From: Paenibacillus sp. 1781tsa1
GTDB lineage: Bacteria > Bacillota > Bacilli > Paenibacillales > Paenibacillaceae
Assembly: GCF_024159265.1 (NCBI RefSeq)
Contig: NZ_JAMYWY010000001.1
Location: forward strand, 6,386,001 to 6,450,000
Reading direction: 5' to 3'
DNA: 64,000 bases
Positions 1 through 8,467 of this stretch are shown here, one piece after another; the first letter of the stretch is position 1; the number at the start of each line of letters is the position of its first letter. Position numbers and translations under genes: made by a program. The notes beneath the pieces are model-generated. The model was not told the origin of the DNA and searched no databases. It worked only from the letters and a program-made list of their open reading frames with translations.

Positions 1-7
1 AAGTTTT

Positions 8-1255
8 TTAGTATTTAAGGTCGGTATAGAGCGGGAATTGGTCTGTCAGTGCAGTCACTTCTGCACGGGCTTCATCCAGCTTCGCCGTATCTTTAGGATT
101 TTTCAATGTTTTGGCAATGATCTTACCGATCGCTACCATCGCTTCTTCGTTCATCCCACGGGAAGTTGCAGCAGGTGTACCGATTCGAATACCACTCGTT
201 ACAAACGGACTTGTAGGGTCGAATGGAATTGCATTTTTGTTCACGGTAATACCAATGGAATCAAGTACATGCTCAGCTTCTTTACCTGTGATGTTCACAC
301 TGCGTGTGTCGATCAGCATCAAGTGGTTATCTGTACCACCGGATACGATGTTCAAGCCTTCAGCGATCAGTGTTTCAGCCAGAACCTGTGCGTTTTTCAC
401 AACGTTCTGTGCATATGTTTTGAATTCTGGTTGCAAAGCTTCTCCGAATGCTACCGCTTTGGAAGCAATCACGTGCATCAGAGGGCCACCTTGGGAACCC
501 GGGAATACCGCTTTATCAATCGCTGCTGCCCACGCTTTGCGGCACAGAATCATACCACCACGAGGTCCACGCAGCGTTTTGTGTGTTGTTGTTGTTACGA
601 AATGCGCATGTGGAACCGGGTTTGGATGCAGACCAGCAGCAACGAGTCCCGCGATGTGAGCCATATCCACCATGAACAAAGCACCTACATCATTGGCGAT
701 GGAAGCCAGCTTTTCAAAATCAATGGTACGCGGATATGCACTTGCACCTGCAACGATCAGACGAGGGCGGTGTTTGAAAGCCGCTTTGCGTACTTCATCA
801 TAATCAATCAGGAATGTATCTTCCTGTACGCCGTATGCTACAAAGTTGTACAGCAAACCGGAAGCATTAACCGGGCTACCGTGCGTGAGGTGTCCACCAT
901 GGGCAAGGTTCATACCAAGTACAGTATCACCAGGTTTCAACGCTGCAAGATATACTGCCATGTTCGCTTGTGCTCCGGAGTGAGGTTGAACATTCACGTG
1001 TTCTGCTCCGAACAATTCTTTGGCACGATCACGCGCAATGTCTTCAACAACGTCCACATGCTCACAACCACCATAGTAACGTTTGCCTGGATATCCTTCA
1101 GCGTACTTATTGGTCAGAACAGATCCCAATGCTTCGATTACTGCTTCACTTACAATGTTTTCGGATGCAATCAGTTCGATGTTGTTCTGTTGACGTTTCA
1201 GTTCAAGATTCATCGCTTCCAGTACTGCCGGGTCATTCTTGCGCAATTGTTCCAT
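8..1255 (-). CDS. glyA: Serine hydroxymethyltransferase
   Basis: Cytosolic PLP enzyme that interconverts serine plus THF with glycine plus 5,10-methylene-THF, the main source of one-carbon units. The 415-aa length is normal for the family. The PLP-binding lysine is K226 in the motif [14 protein letters not shown], and the N-terminal SENIVS and [13 protein letters not shown] segments are typical. The ATG is preceded by GGGAGG at good spacing. It is the last minus-strand gene in the window and follows ywlG, from which it is separated by a family A repeat. The ZTP riboswitch upstream of ywlG fits control of a folate one-carbon gene. Identification is very secure. Confidence 0.98.
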   Translation of the reverse strand: MEQLRKNDPAVLEAMNLELKRQQNNIELIASENIVSEAVIEALGSVLTNKYAEGYPGKRYYGGCEHVDVVEDIARDRAKELFGAEHVNVQPHSGAQANMAVYLAALKPGDTVLGMNLAHGGHLTHGSPVNASGLLYNFVAYGVQEDTFLIDYDEVRKAAFKHRPRLIVAGASAYPRTIDFEKLASIANDVGALFMVDMAHIAGLVAAGLHPNPVPHAHFVTTTTHKTLRGPRGGMILCRKAWAAAIDKAVFPGSQGGPLMHVIASKAVAFGEALQPEFKTYAQNVVKNAQVLAETLIAEGLNIVSGGTDNHLMLIDTRSVNITGKEAEHVLDSIGITVNKNAIPFDPTSPFVTSGIRIGTPAATSRGMNEEAMVAIGKIIAKTLKNPKDTAKLDEARAEVTALTDQFPLYTDLKY

Positions 1256-1305
1256 GATTAAATTCCTCCCAGGTATAAGTGAAGTTATAAAGCGAAACTA
1301 CAGTG

Positions 1306-1497
1306 GTTACATTCCTGACTTCGATTGCATCACCATCTTCCGATCGCTGTTATCCCCGGATTTTTCTGAACTCACTTATAATAAGGGGAAAATCCGGGGA
1401 TAGCGTATGCTTCCGATGTAGCTTTCCTTCGGAAAGCTTTCAGGCGAACGCTTCGCTTCTTCAGATTGGTGTTGCACTCTCCGTTTTCGTGTAAAGT
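1306..1497 (+). repeat. Dispersed repeat family A, copy 1 (long form)
   Basis: About 190 bp imperfect palindrome between ywlG and glyA. Its core arms are GTTATCCCCGGATTTT (from about 1349) and AAAATCCGGGGATA (from about 1389). A second small hairpin, GCTTTCCTTCGGAAAGC, lies to the right (about 1421-1437), and the element ends near CGTGTAAA. Related copies are at 8406, 29189, 39244, 45042 and 62726. No ORF is supported inside. It may be a MITE-like element or a structured RNA in the ywlG-glyA transcript. Confidence 0.8.
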
Positions 1498-1526
1498 ATA
1501 ATTTAGCTTTATATTGGTTGAAGATA

Positions 1527-2120
1527 TCAGTCACAAAATGATGAATCTGGTTGTTCTTCCATACGATACACCGCTCGTTCGCCGCCAATCAACTTCGGAC
1601 GAGTAAGCGCCGTGGTCACGCGGGCATCTCCAACATAGCGGAGCGCTGTACGAAAGGGTACGGCTACATGCCGGAGATGCATGCCAATCATCGTTTCCCC
1701 AATGTCCATTCCCGCATGGGCCTGCACATATTCAGCCAGGCATGGATCGGTCAGCGAACGATATGCTGCGGATGCCATTGAACCTCCGGCCTTGGGCACG
1801 GGTACTGCACCAACCTCGGTCAATCCAAGTCGAGTAAGCACAGAACGTTCCATGACCAACGCACGGTTCAGATGCTCACAACACTGGAATACCGTGTCAA
1901 AACCGAATTCCTCCTGCACCTCGCGTATCCCCGCAAGAAGCTGCTGCGCCACTTCAATGGCACCGCTCGTACCAATCCGCGCACCTGCAACTTCACTTGT
2001 GCTTGTACCGATCACAACGATCTGTCCAGGCCCAAGCTGTCCGGCAAGCGCCAGTTCATGCAGAATGGATGCGGTCTGTTCCTGCAATCCGGCTTGTTCT
2101 GAATCTAACTCTATAGTCAT
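1527..2120 (-). CDS. ywlG: UPF0340/TIGR01440 family protein YwlG
   Basis: Conserved firmicute protein of unknown biochemical role, encoded beside glyA in Bacillus-type genomes. I chose the ATG at 2120 (197 aa, MTIELDSEQ...) because a GGGAGG lies 10 nt upstream and the length then fits the roughly 180-aa family. The longer in-frame reading to 2189 lacks a good ribosome binding site. Recognisable segments are GTSTSEVAGARIGTSGA, EHLNRALV and GMDIGETMIGMHLRHVAVP. No catalytic motif that I can name. It is the first gene after the ZTP riboswitch, so it is probably cotranscribed with glyA. The family assignment is firm; the function is unknown. Confidence 0.9.
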   Translation of the reverse strand: MTIELDSEQAGLQEQTASILHELALAGQLGPGQIVVIGTSTSEVAGARIGTSGAIEVAQQLLAGIREVQEEFGFDTVFQCCEHLNRALVMERSVLTRLGLTEVGAVPVPKAGGSMASAAYRSLTDPCLAEYVQAHAGMDIGETMIGMHLRHVAVPFRTALRYVGDARVTTALTRPKLIGGERAVYRMEEQPDSSFCD

Positions 2121-2225
2121 CCTATCATCGCCTCCCGATAAAATCATGCCCGCTGTCTCTTGGCTGTCCTTCGTATTCTTGCACGGCATCTCAGGTACTA
2201 TTATAGCGAATAATCAGATGAAAGA

Positions 2226-2268
2226 CGAAAAAAAGAGCAGTCTGCGGGTAACGCAGAATTGCTCTTTT
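2226..2268 (-). terminator. Riboswitch-linked intrinsic terminator
   Basis: Read on the minus strand, a nested hairpin (outer arms AAAGAGCA/TGCTCTTT, inner arms TCTGCG/CGCAGA around GTTACC) is followed by a run of T. It lies immediately 3' of the ZTP aptamer and before ywlG, so it is probably the expression platform. The aptamer's terminal GGGCA directly abuts the first arm. Confidence 0.85.
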
Positions 2269-2345
2269 GCCCAGGCGACCGGCCGTTTGTTCCGGTGCTC
2301 CATCGTGGTTATGCCCACTTCGTCGCCAGTTACACCGGATCCCTG
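2268..2345 (-). promoter_or_regulatory. ZTP (pfl motif) riboswitch aptamer
   Basis: Minus-strand RNA contains the conserved pfl elements in order: AACUGGCGA, then a short GUGG...CCAC stem, then GGAGCACCGG, and finally GGUCGCCUGGGCA. The first and last blocks flank a P1/P2 stem, and GGAGC and GCCUGGG supply the pseudoknot half-sites known for ZTP riboswitches. ZTP (AICAR triphosphate) signals 10-formyl-THF shortage, and these riboswitches usually precede purH, glyA, folD or fhs. Here ywlG and glyA follow. A terminator sits directly downstream, so ligand binding should allow readthrough. Confidence 0.85.
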
Positions 2346-2439
2346 TTTTCCCCTTCATCATAAAACAACCCGCGGCTAAAATCAACGGTTAATTTACATC
2401 ACGCGTCCTGTTTCTATAACCTGCCCCGTAGGATCAGAA

Positions 2440-3012
2440 TTATCCCAGCTTATCCAAAAGCCGGTCCAATGCCGTCCGAATCTCGGCCGCAGCGATATTA
2501 TAATCATCACGACTGCCTCCAAAAGGATCGGAGATGTCGAAACTTGGAATGCGTTGTCTGATCTCAATGGCTCGCTCGCGCTCTGATGCCAGAATCTCTT
2601 GACCAAGGGCACGTTTCATCTCCAGCGTTGCAAACAGGCTGTCCAACTCCTGAACATCTCTTAATACCTGCTTGTCGTCCTCCACATACTCTTTTAATGT
2701 ATAGGTTTTGTGAACGGAGTCGGGAAATACCTGCATGACATGCTGCTTATGACTCCGCGTTAGTGTAAGAACCAGATCGGCCCAACCGACCAGGTTAGCG
2801 CTAAGCTGTGTGGAATGAGGCGGACCTTCAACGTTATGATCTCTTAAAACCGCTTCCGCATGACGGGAGATCGGCATACCCGACGTAGCTGCTACACCTG
2901 CGGAACGGACTTCTACCTGAATGCCGCGCTCCGATGCCAACTTTCGCAAAAGCCCCTCTGCCATGGGGCTGCGGCACGTATTGCCTGTACATACGAATAA
3001 AATATGTTTCAT
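2440..3012 (-). CDS. ywlE: Low-molecular-weight phosphatase, protein-arginine phosphatase type
   Basis: Cytosolic LMW-PTP fold enzyme. The P-loop is CTGNTCRS at residues 8-15 (CX5R), and the general acid Asp is in FDISDPFGG near the C terminus. The threonine inside the P-loop, instead of the isoleucine of classical tyrosine phosphatases, is the feature that gives YwlE its phospho-arginine preference, so it probably reverses McsB arginine phosphorylation. At 190 aa it is longer than the usual 150 aa, with extra residues before the DP loop. Start ATG with GGGGAGG upstream. Neighbours mntP and ywlG match Bacillus synteny, but rpiB, often found next to it, is absent. Confidence 0.9.
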   Translation of the reverse strand: MKHILFVCTGNTCRSPMAEGLLRKLASERGIQVEVRSAGVAATSGMPISRHAEAVLRDHNVEGPPHSTQLSANLVGWADLVLTLTRSHKQHVMQVFPDSVHKTYTLKEYVEDDKQVLRDVQELDSLFATLEMKRALGQEILASERERAIEIRQRIPSFDISDPFGGSRDDYNIAAAEIRTALDRLLDKLG

Positions 3013-3070
3013 TGTGTTAGCCTCCCCATTTTACATATGATGCGAATGATATGATGTCTCACGTTTTATT

Positions 3071-3637
3071 TTAAAATATAAACAAAAGTCCAAACGCAAG
3101 CAAGATTGCGCCACCAATGGCCTCACCGTAATCCCCAAGATTCTGACTCACCCGACGGCCTAATAGCAGACCCATAACCGACATCACCCCGCCACATACA
3201 CCAAAGGCAAGTACGGTCAAGATTAGATTACTGCTAAACATCCCTAAGGAAACGCCAACGGAGAACGAATCCACACTTACGCTGAGGGAGAACAAAATAA
3301 CGCCGAGCAGGGAACGGTGGTCCACCAGCTTGGTATCACCTTCACGGAATGCATTCAGAATCATATGACCACCCAGCAGAATAAGTAATCCACCTGCTGC
3401 ATACGTCGTAATGTCACCGAGCAGCGAGCTGACGTATTTGCCCATATACATGCCGATGAGCGGCATGATGATATGAAATAGCGCCGTTACTGTACTGATC
3501 CGCAATACATCCCTCAGCCGAATGCCCTTCATGCCAATTCCGATTCCGAGCGAAAACGCATCGAGGCCAAGCGCAACAGCCATGATCAAAATGGTTACCA
3601 ACTGCCCTACATGGGCAGACACATCCCACATCCCCAT
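3071..3637 (-). CDS. mntP: Manganese efflux pump MntP
   Basis: Small polytopic membrane protein (188 aa, about six hydrophobic helices) of the MntP/YebN (DUF204) family, which exports Mn(II). The two-fold repeat is visible: GLDAFSLGIGIGMKG in the first half and SVDSFSVGVSLGMF in the second, each with the conserved Asp in a helix. It lies between ywlC and ywlE as in Bacillus (YwlD). Either ATG 3637 or ATG 3631 could be the start; neither has an ideal ribosome binding site. I looked for a Mn-sensing yybP-ykoY riboswitch upstream and did not recognise one. Confidence 0.9.
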   Translation of the reverse strand: MGMWDVSAHVGQLVTILIMAVALGLDAFSLGIGIGMKGIRLRDVLRISTVTALFHIIMPLIGMYMGKYVSSLLGDITTYAAGGLLILLGGHMILNAFREGDTKLVDHRSLLGVILFSLSVSVDSFSVGVSLGMFSSNLILTVLAFGVCGGVMSVMGLLLGRRVSQNLGDYGEAIGGAILLAFGLLFIF

Positions 3638-3787
3638 ACCCCCAAGTCACGTAAAGGTTCTTGTACACGATATGCGGACAAGGACCTAAACATGACCGAT
3701 GAAAGGTAAACGTTGCGTATCTACTCCATATCCATGATGCATAAGGGCAGGTGGATACGATGTTTTAATTGATTTTGTTATGGAAAA

Positions 3788-3824
3788 AAGTTAAGTGGCT
3801 CTCCTGACTGTATGATCAGGAGAG
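3788..3824 (-). terminator. Probable terminator after ywlC
   Basis: A perfect 9-bp inverted repeat CTCTCCTGA/TCAGGAGAG (3799-3824, 8-nt loop) lies just past the ywlC stop. On the minus strand the T-run begins about 10 nt after the stem, so it is a weaker than usual intrinsic terminator. Confidence 0.45.
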
Positions 3825-3825
3825 A

Positions 3826-5088
3826 TTAGAAGGGCTGTGGGTCGCCAACTTGGATGAGTTGGTTACCCGCGGCCTTGAGCAGCCGATTCATGACGGCTGC
3901 TCCCAGCCCTTCGCGTGAGCAGGCTTCAGCCACAATATATGTGGCGCCTTGCTCATCGCAACTGCGCAGCGCGGCGTATAGCCGGCGCGCCGCTTCTTCC
4001 AGCTCGCTGGCGTCACCCAGCGAGAACACGGCATCGGCGCGGTACTGCTCCGCGTGCTCGGCGAACGCCAGCACGGCGGTGCGCTCTCCGCGCTGCGCCG
4101 CCTCTGCGAGGGCGGCGCTGGTCCAGGCCGCCACCGCTGTGGGCGGCCCCTCCACCACGCACAGCGCCCCTGCGGGTGCGTAGTGCGTGTACTTCATGCC
4201 CGGCGAGCGCGGCGCCGGGCTTCCCACGCCATCGGCCCCCTCCGCGAGTAGCGCGGGGTCCGTGGCGACACGGGCGGCAACGGCGGACAGTTGTTCCGCC
4301 GTAATGCCGCCAGGGCGCAGGATGGTGACGGTACCGTCGTCACCGACCTGCACCACCGTGGACTCGACGCCCACCCCGGTGGGGCCGCCGTCCACGATGC
4401 CGCCGATGCGGCCATCCAGATCCTCGCGCACATGAGACGCGAGTGTCGGACTTGGCCGCCCGGAGCGGTTGGCGCTTGGCGCAGCCACAGGGCATGCCGC
4501 CGCCGCGATCAACTGCAAGGCCACCGGATGGTCCGGCATGCGCACGGCCACCGTGTCCAGACCAGCGGTGACACGCGGAGACACCGCCCCCGGCCTAACC
4601 GGCAGCACCAGCGTCAGCGGTCCCGGCCAGAAGGCCGCCATCAGCGCTTCGGCTGTCTCATTCACTTCCGTGACCAGAGCGTCCAACTGGTCCCGATGCG
4701 CGATATGCACAATCAGTGGATTGTCGGAAGGTCGGCCTTTGGCGACAAATACAGCCTCCACGGCTGCCGTGCTACGCGCATCCGCACCCAGGCCGTAGAC
4801 CGTTTCGGTCGGAAAGGCCACCGTCTGACCTTGACGAAGGCAGGCTGCGGCAGCCTGCAAGTCGTCGAGCGCCCTTTGATGGGCGCTCCCCTTTTTCACA
4901 TCCGTTAATTCAATATTACCCAATCCATGATCATCCTCATTGTTCAATAAAACGCGCACATCCCAATTGACTGTGACCATCTCTGCTGGAGTTCCCTTGT
5001 CATGAACCTCCATGTCATTTCCCATTTCTGAGGTGGATTGCACTTGCTCATTCTCTCTATTCATATATCCATCATTCCTAAACATCAT
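3826..5088 (-). CDS. ywlC: L-threonylcarbamoyladenylate synthase (Sua5/YwlC type)
   Basis: Makes threonylcarbamoyl-AMP from Thr, bicarbonate and ATP for the tRNA t6A37 modification. The YrdC domain has the motifs AFPTETVYGLGADA, KGRPSDNPLIVHI, WPGPLTLVL and CPVAAPSANRSG. The C-terminal Sua5 domain follows the SPGMKYTHYAP linker. The N terminus is uncertain: about 35-70 residues precede the family core and several in-frame ATGs exist (5088, and 4980 giving MVTVNWDV), none with a clear ribosome binding site. Roughly 3950-4480 is strikingly G+C-rich against its neighbours, which is a compositional oddity for a housekeeping gene. Function secure, start not. Confidence 0.93.
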   Translation of the reverse strand: MMFRNDGYMNRENEQVQSTSEMGNDMEVHDKGTPAEMVTVNWDVRVLLNNEDDHGLGNIELTDVKKGSAHQRALDDLQAAAACLRQGQTVAFPTETVYGLGADARSTAAVEAVFVAKGRPSDNPLIVHIAHRDQLDALVTEVNETAEALMAAFWPGPLTLVLPVRPGAVSPRVTAGLDTVAVRMPDHPVALQLIAAAACPVAAPSANRSGRPSPTLASHVREDLDGRIGGIVDGGPTGVGVESTVVQVGDDGTVTILRPGGITAEQLSAVAARVATDPALLAEGADGVGSPAPRSPGMKYTHYAPAGALCVVEGPPTAVAAWTSAALAEAAQRGERTAVLAFAEHAEQYRADAVFSLGDASELEEAARRLYAALRSCDEQGATYIVAEACSREGLGAAVMNRLLKAAGNQLIQVGDPQPF

Positions 5089-5265
5089 AATAGGTTACTT
5101 GTGCACGTGAGAAAAACACCTCACACTCCATACACATCTTTGTTCACTTCGCTTCATACTCCATATTCAATATAAGTAATTATAACATACCTGTCCCGCC
5201 TCGGATGCCCTTCATACTTCGCTCCACGCATGAGTCTTACTGTAGCTTCAACGCCAATTCATATC

Positions 5266-5299
5266 AAAAGGGCAGCTCCCTGAATTGAAGCCACCCTTA
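5266..5299 (-). terminator. Terminator after spoIIR
   Basis: On the minus strand, AAGGGTGGCTTC pairs (with two G-U wobbles) with GGAGCTGCCCTT, followed by TTTT. It lies 20 nt past the spoIIR stop. Confidence 0.6.
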
Positions 5300-5319
5300 T
5301 GTATAGTATAAATGTGTTG

Positions 5320-5979
5320 TTATGCGAATAATCCAGTGACCCAACTCCACAGTTTCACAGCCATATCCCACAGAAAGAATCTCGCCTCCGGTGTCTCTCC
5401 CTGCACAGATGCATCTACATCTCCAGGTTCAGCCGCTGCGGCTGATACGTTTGAAGGTTTCGCCAGTGCATCCCCGGTTCCTGCATCAATGAAGCACAGC
5501 GGCGGGAACAACACACACCACCAGTTCTGACCTTTGCCTTCGCCCAGCGTGATTCGAACCGCTTCATAATCCCCGGCAGGATACACGGTGCCTCCATATA
5601 GCTTGGTTGGGAACGGAACAGAACCCAATTCCACCTGATACTCATACTTCAAACCGCGACTGGCCAGCTCTTCTCCTACTCTATTTTCAATCTCGGACAA
5701 ATGCTCACGAATGACATGGCGCGCTTCATCCAGACTTTGCGGATTCTCCAGTTCGCCTACCCACTCGCCCATCTGAGCAACGACAGCATCCCGAATCTCG
5801 CGTTTCACCAATTGATCTCCCGGTGCATCCGAGTTTGCTAGAATACGCAAGCGGATCGATTGTTCAGGAATCGCTGTGGCCGCCACAGCTGCATCCGTTT
5901 TCTGACCTTCCCACATCATGATCATCATCATAAGACATACAATAATAAGTCCAATTTGCTTTACAATTCGTCTGTTCAT
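5320..5979 (-). CDS. spoIIR: Stage II sporulation protein R
   Basis: Secreted forespore signal protein that triggers SpoIIGA to process pro-sigma-E in the mother cell. It is 219 aa, with an N-terminal hydrophobic signal/anchor (about 8-22) and then the conserved core SIRLRILANSDAPGDQ, PFPTKLYGG, YPAGDYEAVRI, and GEGKGQNWWCVLFPPLCF. The residues after 175 are variable. Start ATG with GGGGGAG upstream. In Bacillus spoIIR is transcribed by sigma-F; I did not confirm a sigma-F promoter here. Its presence is the strongest evidence that the host makes endospores. Confidence 0.96.
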   Translation of the reverse strand: MNRRIVKQIGLIIVCLMMMIMMWEGQKTDAAVAATAIPEQSIRLRILANSDAPGDQLVKREIRDAVVAQMGEWVGELENPQSLDEARHVIREHLSEIENRVGEELASRGLKYEYQVELGSVPFPTKLYGGTVYPAGDYEAVRITLGEGKGQNWWCVLFPPLCFIDAGTGDALAKPSNVSAAAAEPGDVDASVQGETPEARFFLWDMAVKLWSWVTGLFA

Positions 5980-6944
5980 TCCGTTCTCCCCCTCGGCTCT
6001 CTGATCACGCGACCTGCAACTCTCTCATGTCTATCAGTATGTCCGGAAGAGACGGAAATAAACCTATCATTTGCAATAAATCTACTAGAGTTTATTCAAA
6101 AAGTTTGCTTTTAATTACGAAGGATGCCTAGCTGCATCATCAACGTTGGATATGAAATTCTCAGCCGAAATAAGCGGGCCTTATTAAGGTTGTTTTCCCC
6201 GGAAACATTCCAGTTGCTCACGTAGTTTATCCTCCACTCCACTACTCCATTTCTTGCTTCATCTCATCTTCTCGTTACTGGAACTATACTCAAACGTTAC
6301 TAAAAAACATTTTTTTTGAGCATGTACTACTAGTATCTGTGTTTAAACTCAGGCAAGTTATGCGATGACGAATGTCAGCTTTCAAATAGCCTTGAAGACT
6401 GTACTAGCTAACCCTGACGAATGACTCTGGCGAACGATTCTCGCGAAGGACCAGTCGATGTTCTAAGGAACCGAGGACGTCTTATTCGGCCTTCAGGTCT
6501 TCTTTTGAAATTGTAAGGAACACGCGACACGTTATTTCCCAAAATCATCTGACCAACATGCTACAAAAGGCTGTTTATGCTGATATAACGTGTCTCTGAT
6601 TCCTTAGCTTTCTCCAAGCGCTCCAAATCCCCGAATAAGATGTGTCAGGTTCGCTAGCTCCTAACTCTTAACTCTTAACTTCTAGTAGCAGGCACCTGAA
6701 GATCCACACCATACCAACACTCTGATGTTGACTCCTAGATACGCATCATATACTTCGGCTTACAGCAGGCTTGAAGACACGCTTTAGAGCGATCGATTCT
6801 AGGATATACATTCGCTCACCAGTCATGTTAAAAAGGCTGATCCGCACCTGGTTACAGGGCAAATCAACCTCTTCATTCTTACGAACAATGAACAATTACG
6901 TTATACGCTCCACAGCTTTTCTTTTCACTACACCAACTCAACAG
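5980..6944. other. Long non-coding gap with one family B repeat
   Basis: About 965 bp between spoIIR and the first SEDS gene with no credible ORF, since short open stretches lack ribosome binding sites and recognisable content. The only structured element I see is the degenerate family B repeat at 6462-6659. The remainder shows nothing I can assign. Confidence 0.6.
6462..6659 (+). repeat. Dispersed repeat family B, copy 1 (divergent)
   Basis: 198 bp, starting TCTAAGGAAC and ending GGTTCGCTAGC. It aligns end to end with copies at 15250 and 39482, sharing the CTTATTCGRC, TTGAAA, ACGTGTNNGATTC and AAGRTGTG segments. Its inner arms carry TAAGGAA/TTCCTTA where the other copies have TAACGAA/TTCGTTA, a compensatory change. 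Confidence 0.65.
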
Positions 6945-8177
6945 TTACACAGCACTTTTCTCTTTCTTGAGCATATTCCATAAACGTTCCGATAACCGAG
7001 GTTGCTGCTCCCCCATGAGAAGTTCATCCTCTTCCTCCTGACCATACAACTTAATGCTCATGACCACACCAATACAAGCCATGTTGATGAGCAGGGAGGT
7101 GCCCCCGTAACTGATGAATGGCAACGTAATGCCTGTGAGCGGCATCAGCCCGAGGAACGCCCCCACATTCTCAAACACCTGATACAACAACATTCCGATA
7201 ATACCTACAATGATGACGGGTCCCGCGCGATCTCTGCAACTCAGAGCAATCCACACCATCCGTTGAATCAGAATAAAGTACAACAGAATCAGTACGGATG
7301 CACCGACAAAGCCAAACTCCTCTGCGATCACGACAAAAATGGAATCCGAATACGTATAGGGAACTCGTCCACTCTGAACGGATGTTCCTTGCAAATAACC
7401 CTTGCCGATGATGCCCCCTGATCCGATGGCTAAACCTGCATTTTTCGTATGCCAGGAAGCTTTGGAGGTAGCCTTTTCTGGTACCAACCAAGGATCAATC
7501 CGTTCCGCCCAATGTTCCCTTTTTATCTTTTCAAGAAAGGTGAACACTTCATCATGATAGAACGTATAGGCTTTAACAAAGCCAAAGAAGGTCACTCCCA
7601 CAATCGCCAGTGCAATCAATGCGTGCTTCAGCCTCATATTGCCGATCCAGAATACCGCAGCCAGAATCACCACGTACCCCAGCGCATTTCCCAGATCATT
7701 CTGAGCCATAACCAGAGCAAATGGAATAAACGCCCAGCAGCCAATCGGCACAATATCTCTCCAAAATTTCAGCGTGCCTCGTTGTCTCTTCACAATCAAA
7801 TGGGCAAGGAAAAGAATCAGAATCATCTTGAACAGCTCTGCCGGTTGAAAAGAAAAGTTGTCGCCCAGCTTCAGCCAGCCGTTGGCATTATTGATCGAAC
7901 TGCCCAGTACATTGGCCAGGATCAATAGTATAATTCCCAACCCATACAAATAAAACGCATATTTCACGTATAACTTGTAATTCACAAGCCCGATGACAAG
8001 CACCGCAATGAATCCAGCCACATAGAAATAAATCGTTTTGACATGGTGACTCGCCAGGTGAGCATCTGTTTGCGTTCCGCTGTAAATTGCAAATACACTA
8101 ATAATCATGAGCAACAGCATGATGAAGAGAATCACACCGTCCATCTTTTTCAACATTCTCACCATGACTCCGTCCAT
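6945..8177 (-). CDS. RodA/FtsW/SpoVE-family SEDS peptidoglycan glycosyltransferase (first of tandem pair)
   Basis: Integral membrane lipid II polymerase of the SEDS family, about ten hydrophobic segments over 410 aa. Family motifs in order: NGWLKL, FQPAELFK, AQNDLGNALG, LAIGSGGIIGKGYLQG, SDSIFVVIAEEFG (with the catalytic-type Asp), and PLTGITLPFISYGGTSLL. It may act in elongation, division or spore cortex; the sequence alone does not decide. No partner class B PBP is adjacent. An alternative start is the ATG at 8165 preceded by GGAG. It is clearly paralogous to the upstream gene at 8468-9688, and a half family A repeat lies between them. Confidence 0.93.
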   Translation of the reverse strand: MDGVMVRMLKKMDGVILFIMLLLMIISVFAIYSGTQTDAHLASHHVKTIYFYVAGFIAVLVIGLVNYKLYVKYAFYLYGLGIILLILANVLGSSINNANGWLKLGDNFSFQPAELFKMILILFLAHLIVKRQRGTLKFWRDIVPIGCWAFIPFALVMAQNDLGNALGYVVILAAVFWIGNMRLKHALIALAIVGVTFFGFVKAYTFYHDEVFTFLEKIKREHWAERIDPWLVPEKATSKASWHTKNAGLAIGSGGIIGKGYLQGTSVQSGRVPYTYSDSIFVVIAEEFGFVGASVLILLYFILIQRMVWIALSCRDRAGPVIIVGIIGMLLYQVFENVGAFLGLMPLTGITLPFISYGGTSLLINMACIGVVMSIKLYGQEEEDELLMGEQQPRLSERLWNMLKKEKSAV

Positions 8178-8405
8178 CCCCCTGAATCTAACATTCTATG
8201 ATTTCCAATTGAACTCAATATTACCATTGTATATAATTGGATAATAAAATGGAAATCAGGATTGCTTCAGGATGACAATTAAACCATTCAATGGCCTGTC
8301 TCCCACCGTAAAAACAATAAAACCCCAAAACATTCCTCCCTAAGTCAATAGGGCTGATCTGTTCCAGGGTTCTGTAGTTATATATATAAGTTAAACTAAG
8401 GATTA

Positions 8406-8460
8406 TTTACACTGACACTACGATGACCAATCGCTGTTATCCCCAGATTTTTTTAATTCC
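8406..8460 (+). repeat. Half copy of dispersed repeat family A
   Basis: Starts TTTACACT and runs through CAATCGCTGTTATCCCC plus AGATTTTTTTAATTCC, then stops 8 nt before the stop codon of the second SEDS gene (8468). Only the left arm of the palindrome is present, so this copy cannot form the central hairpin. Confidence 0.7.
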
Positions 8461-8467
8461 GAGAACG

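Noticed and set aside
38-1261. 407-codon plus-strand open frame opposite glyA
   Set aside because: It is a mirror of glyA codon structure, has no ribosome binding site, is rich in Cys/His/Phe and shows no recognisable domain.
3638-3787. yybP-ykoY manganese riboswitch before mntP
   Set aside because: Looked for because of mntP; the conserved loop elements are not visible in the upstream sequence.
3915-4433. Several overlapping open frames on both strands inside ywlC
   Set aside because: They arise from the G+C-rich sequence, where stop codons are rare; they are Arg/Pro/Ala-rich with no family features.
6771-6983. 70-codon plus-strand frame near the end of the first SEDS gene
   Set aside because: No ribosome binding site, overlaps the SEDS 3' end antisense, no recognisable content.
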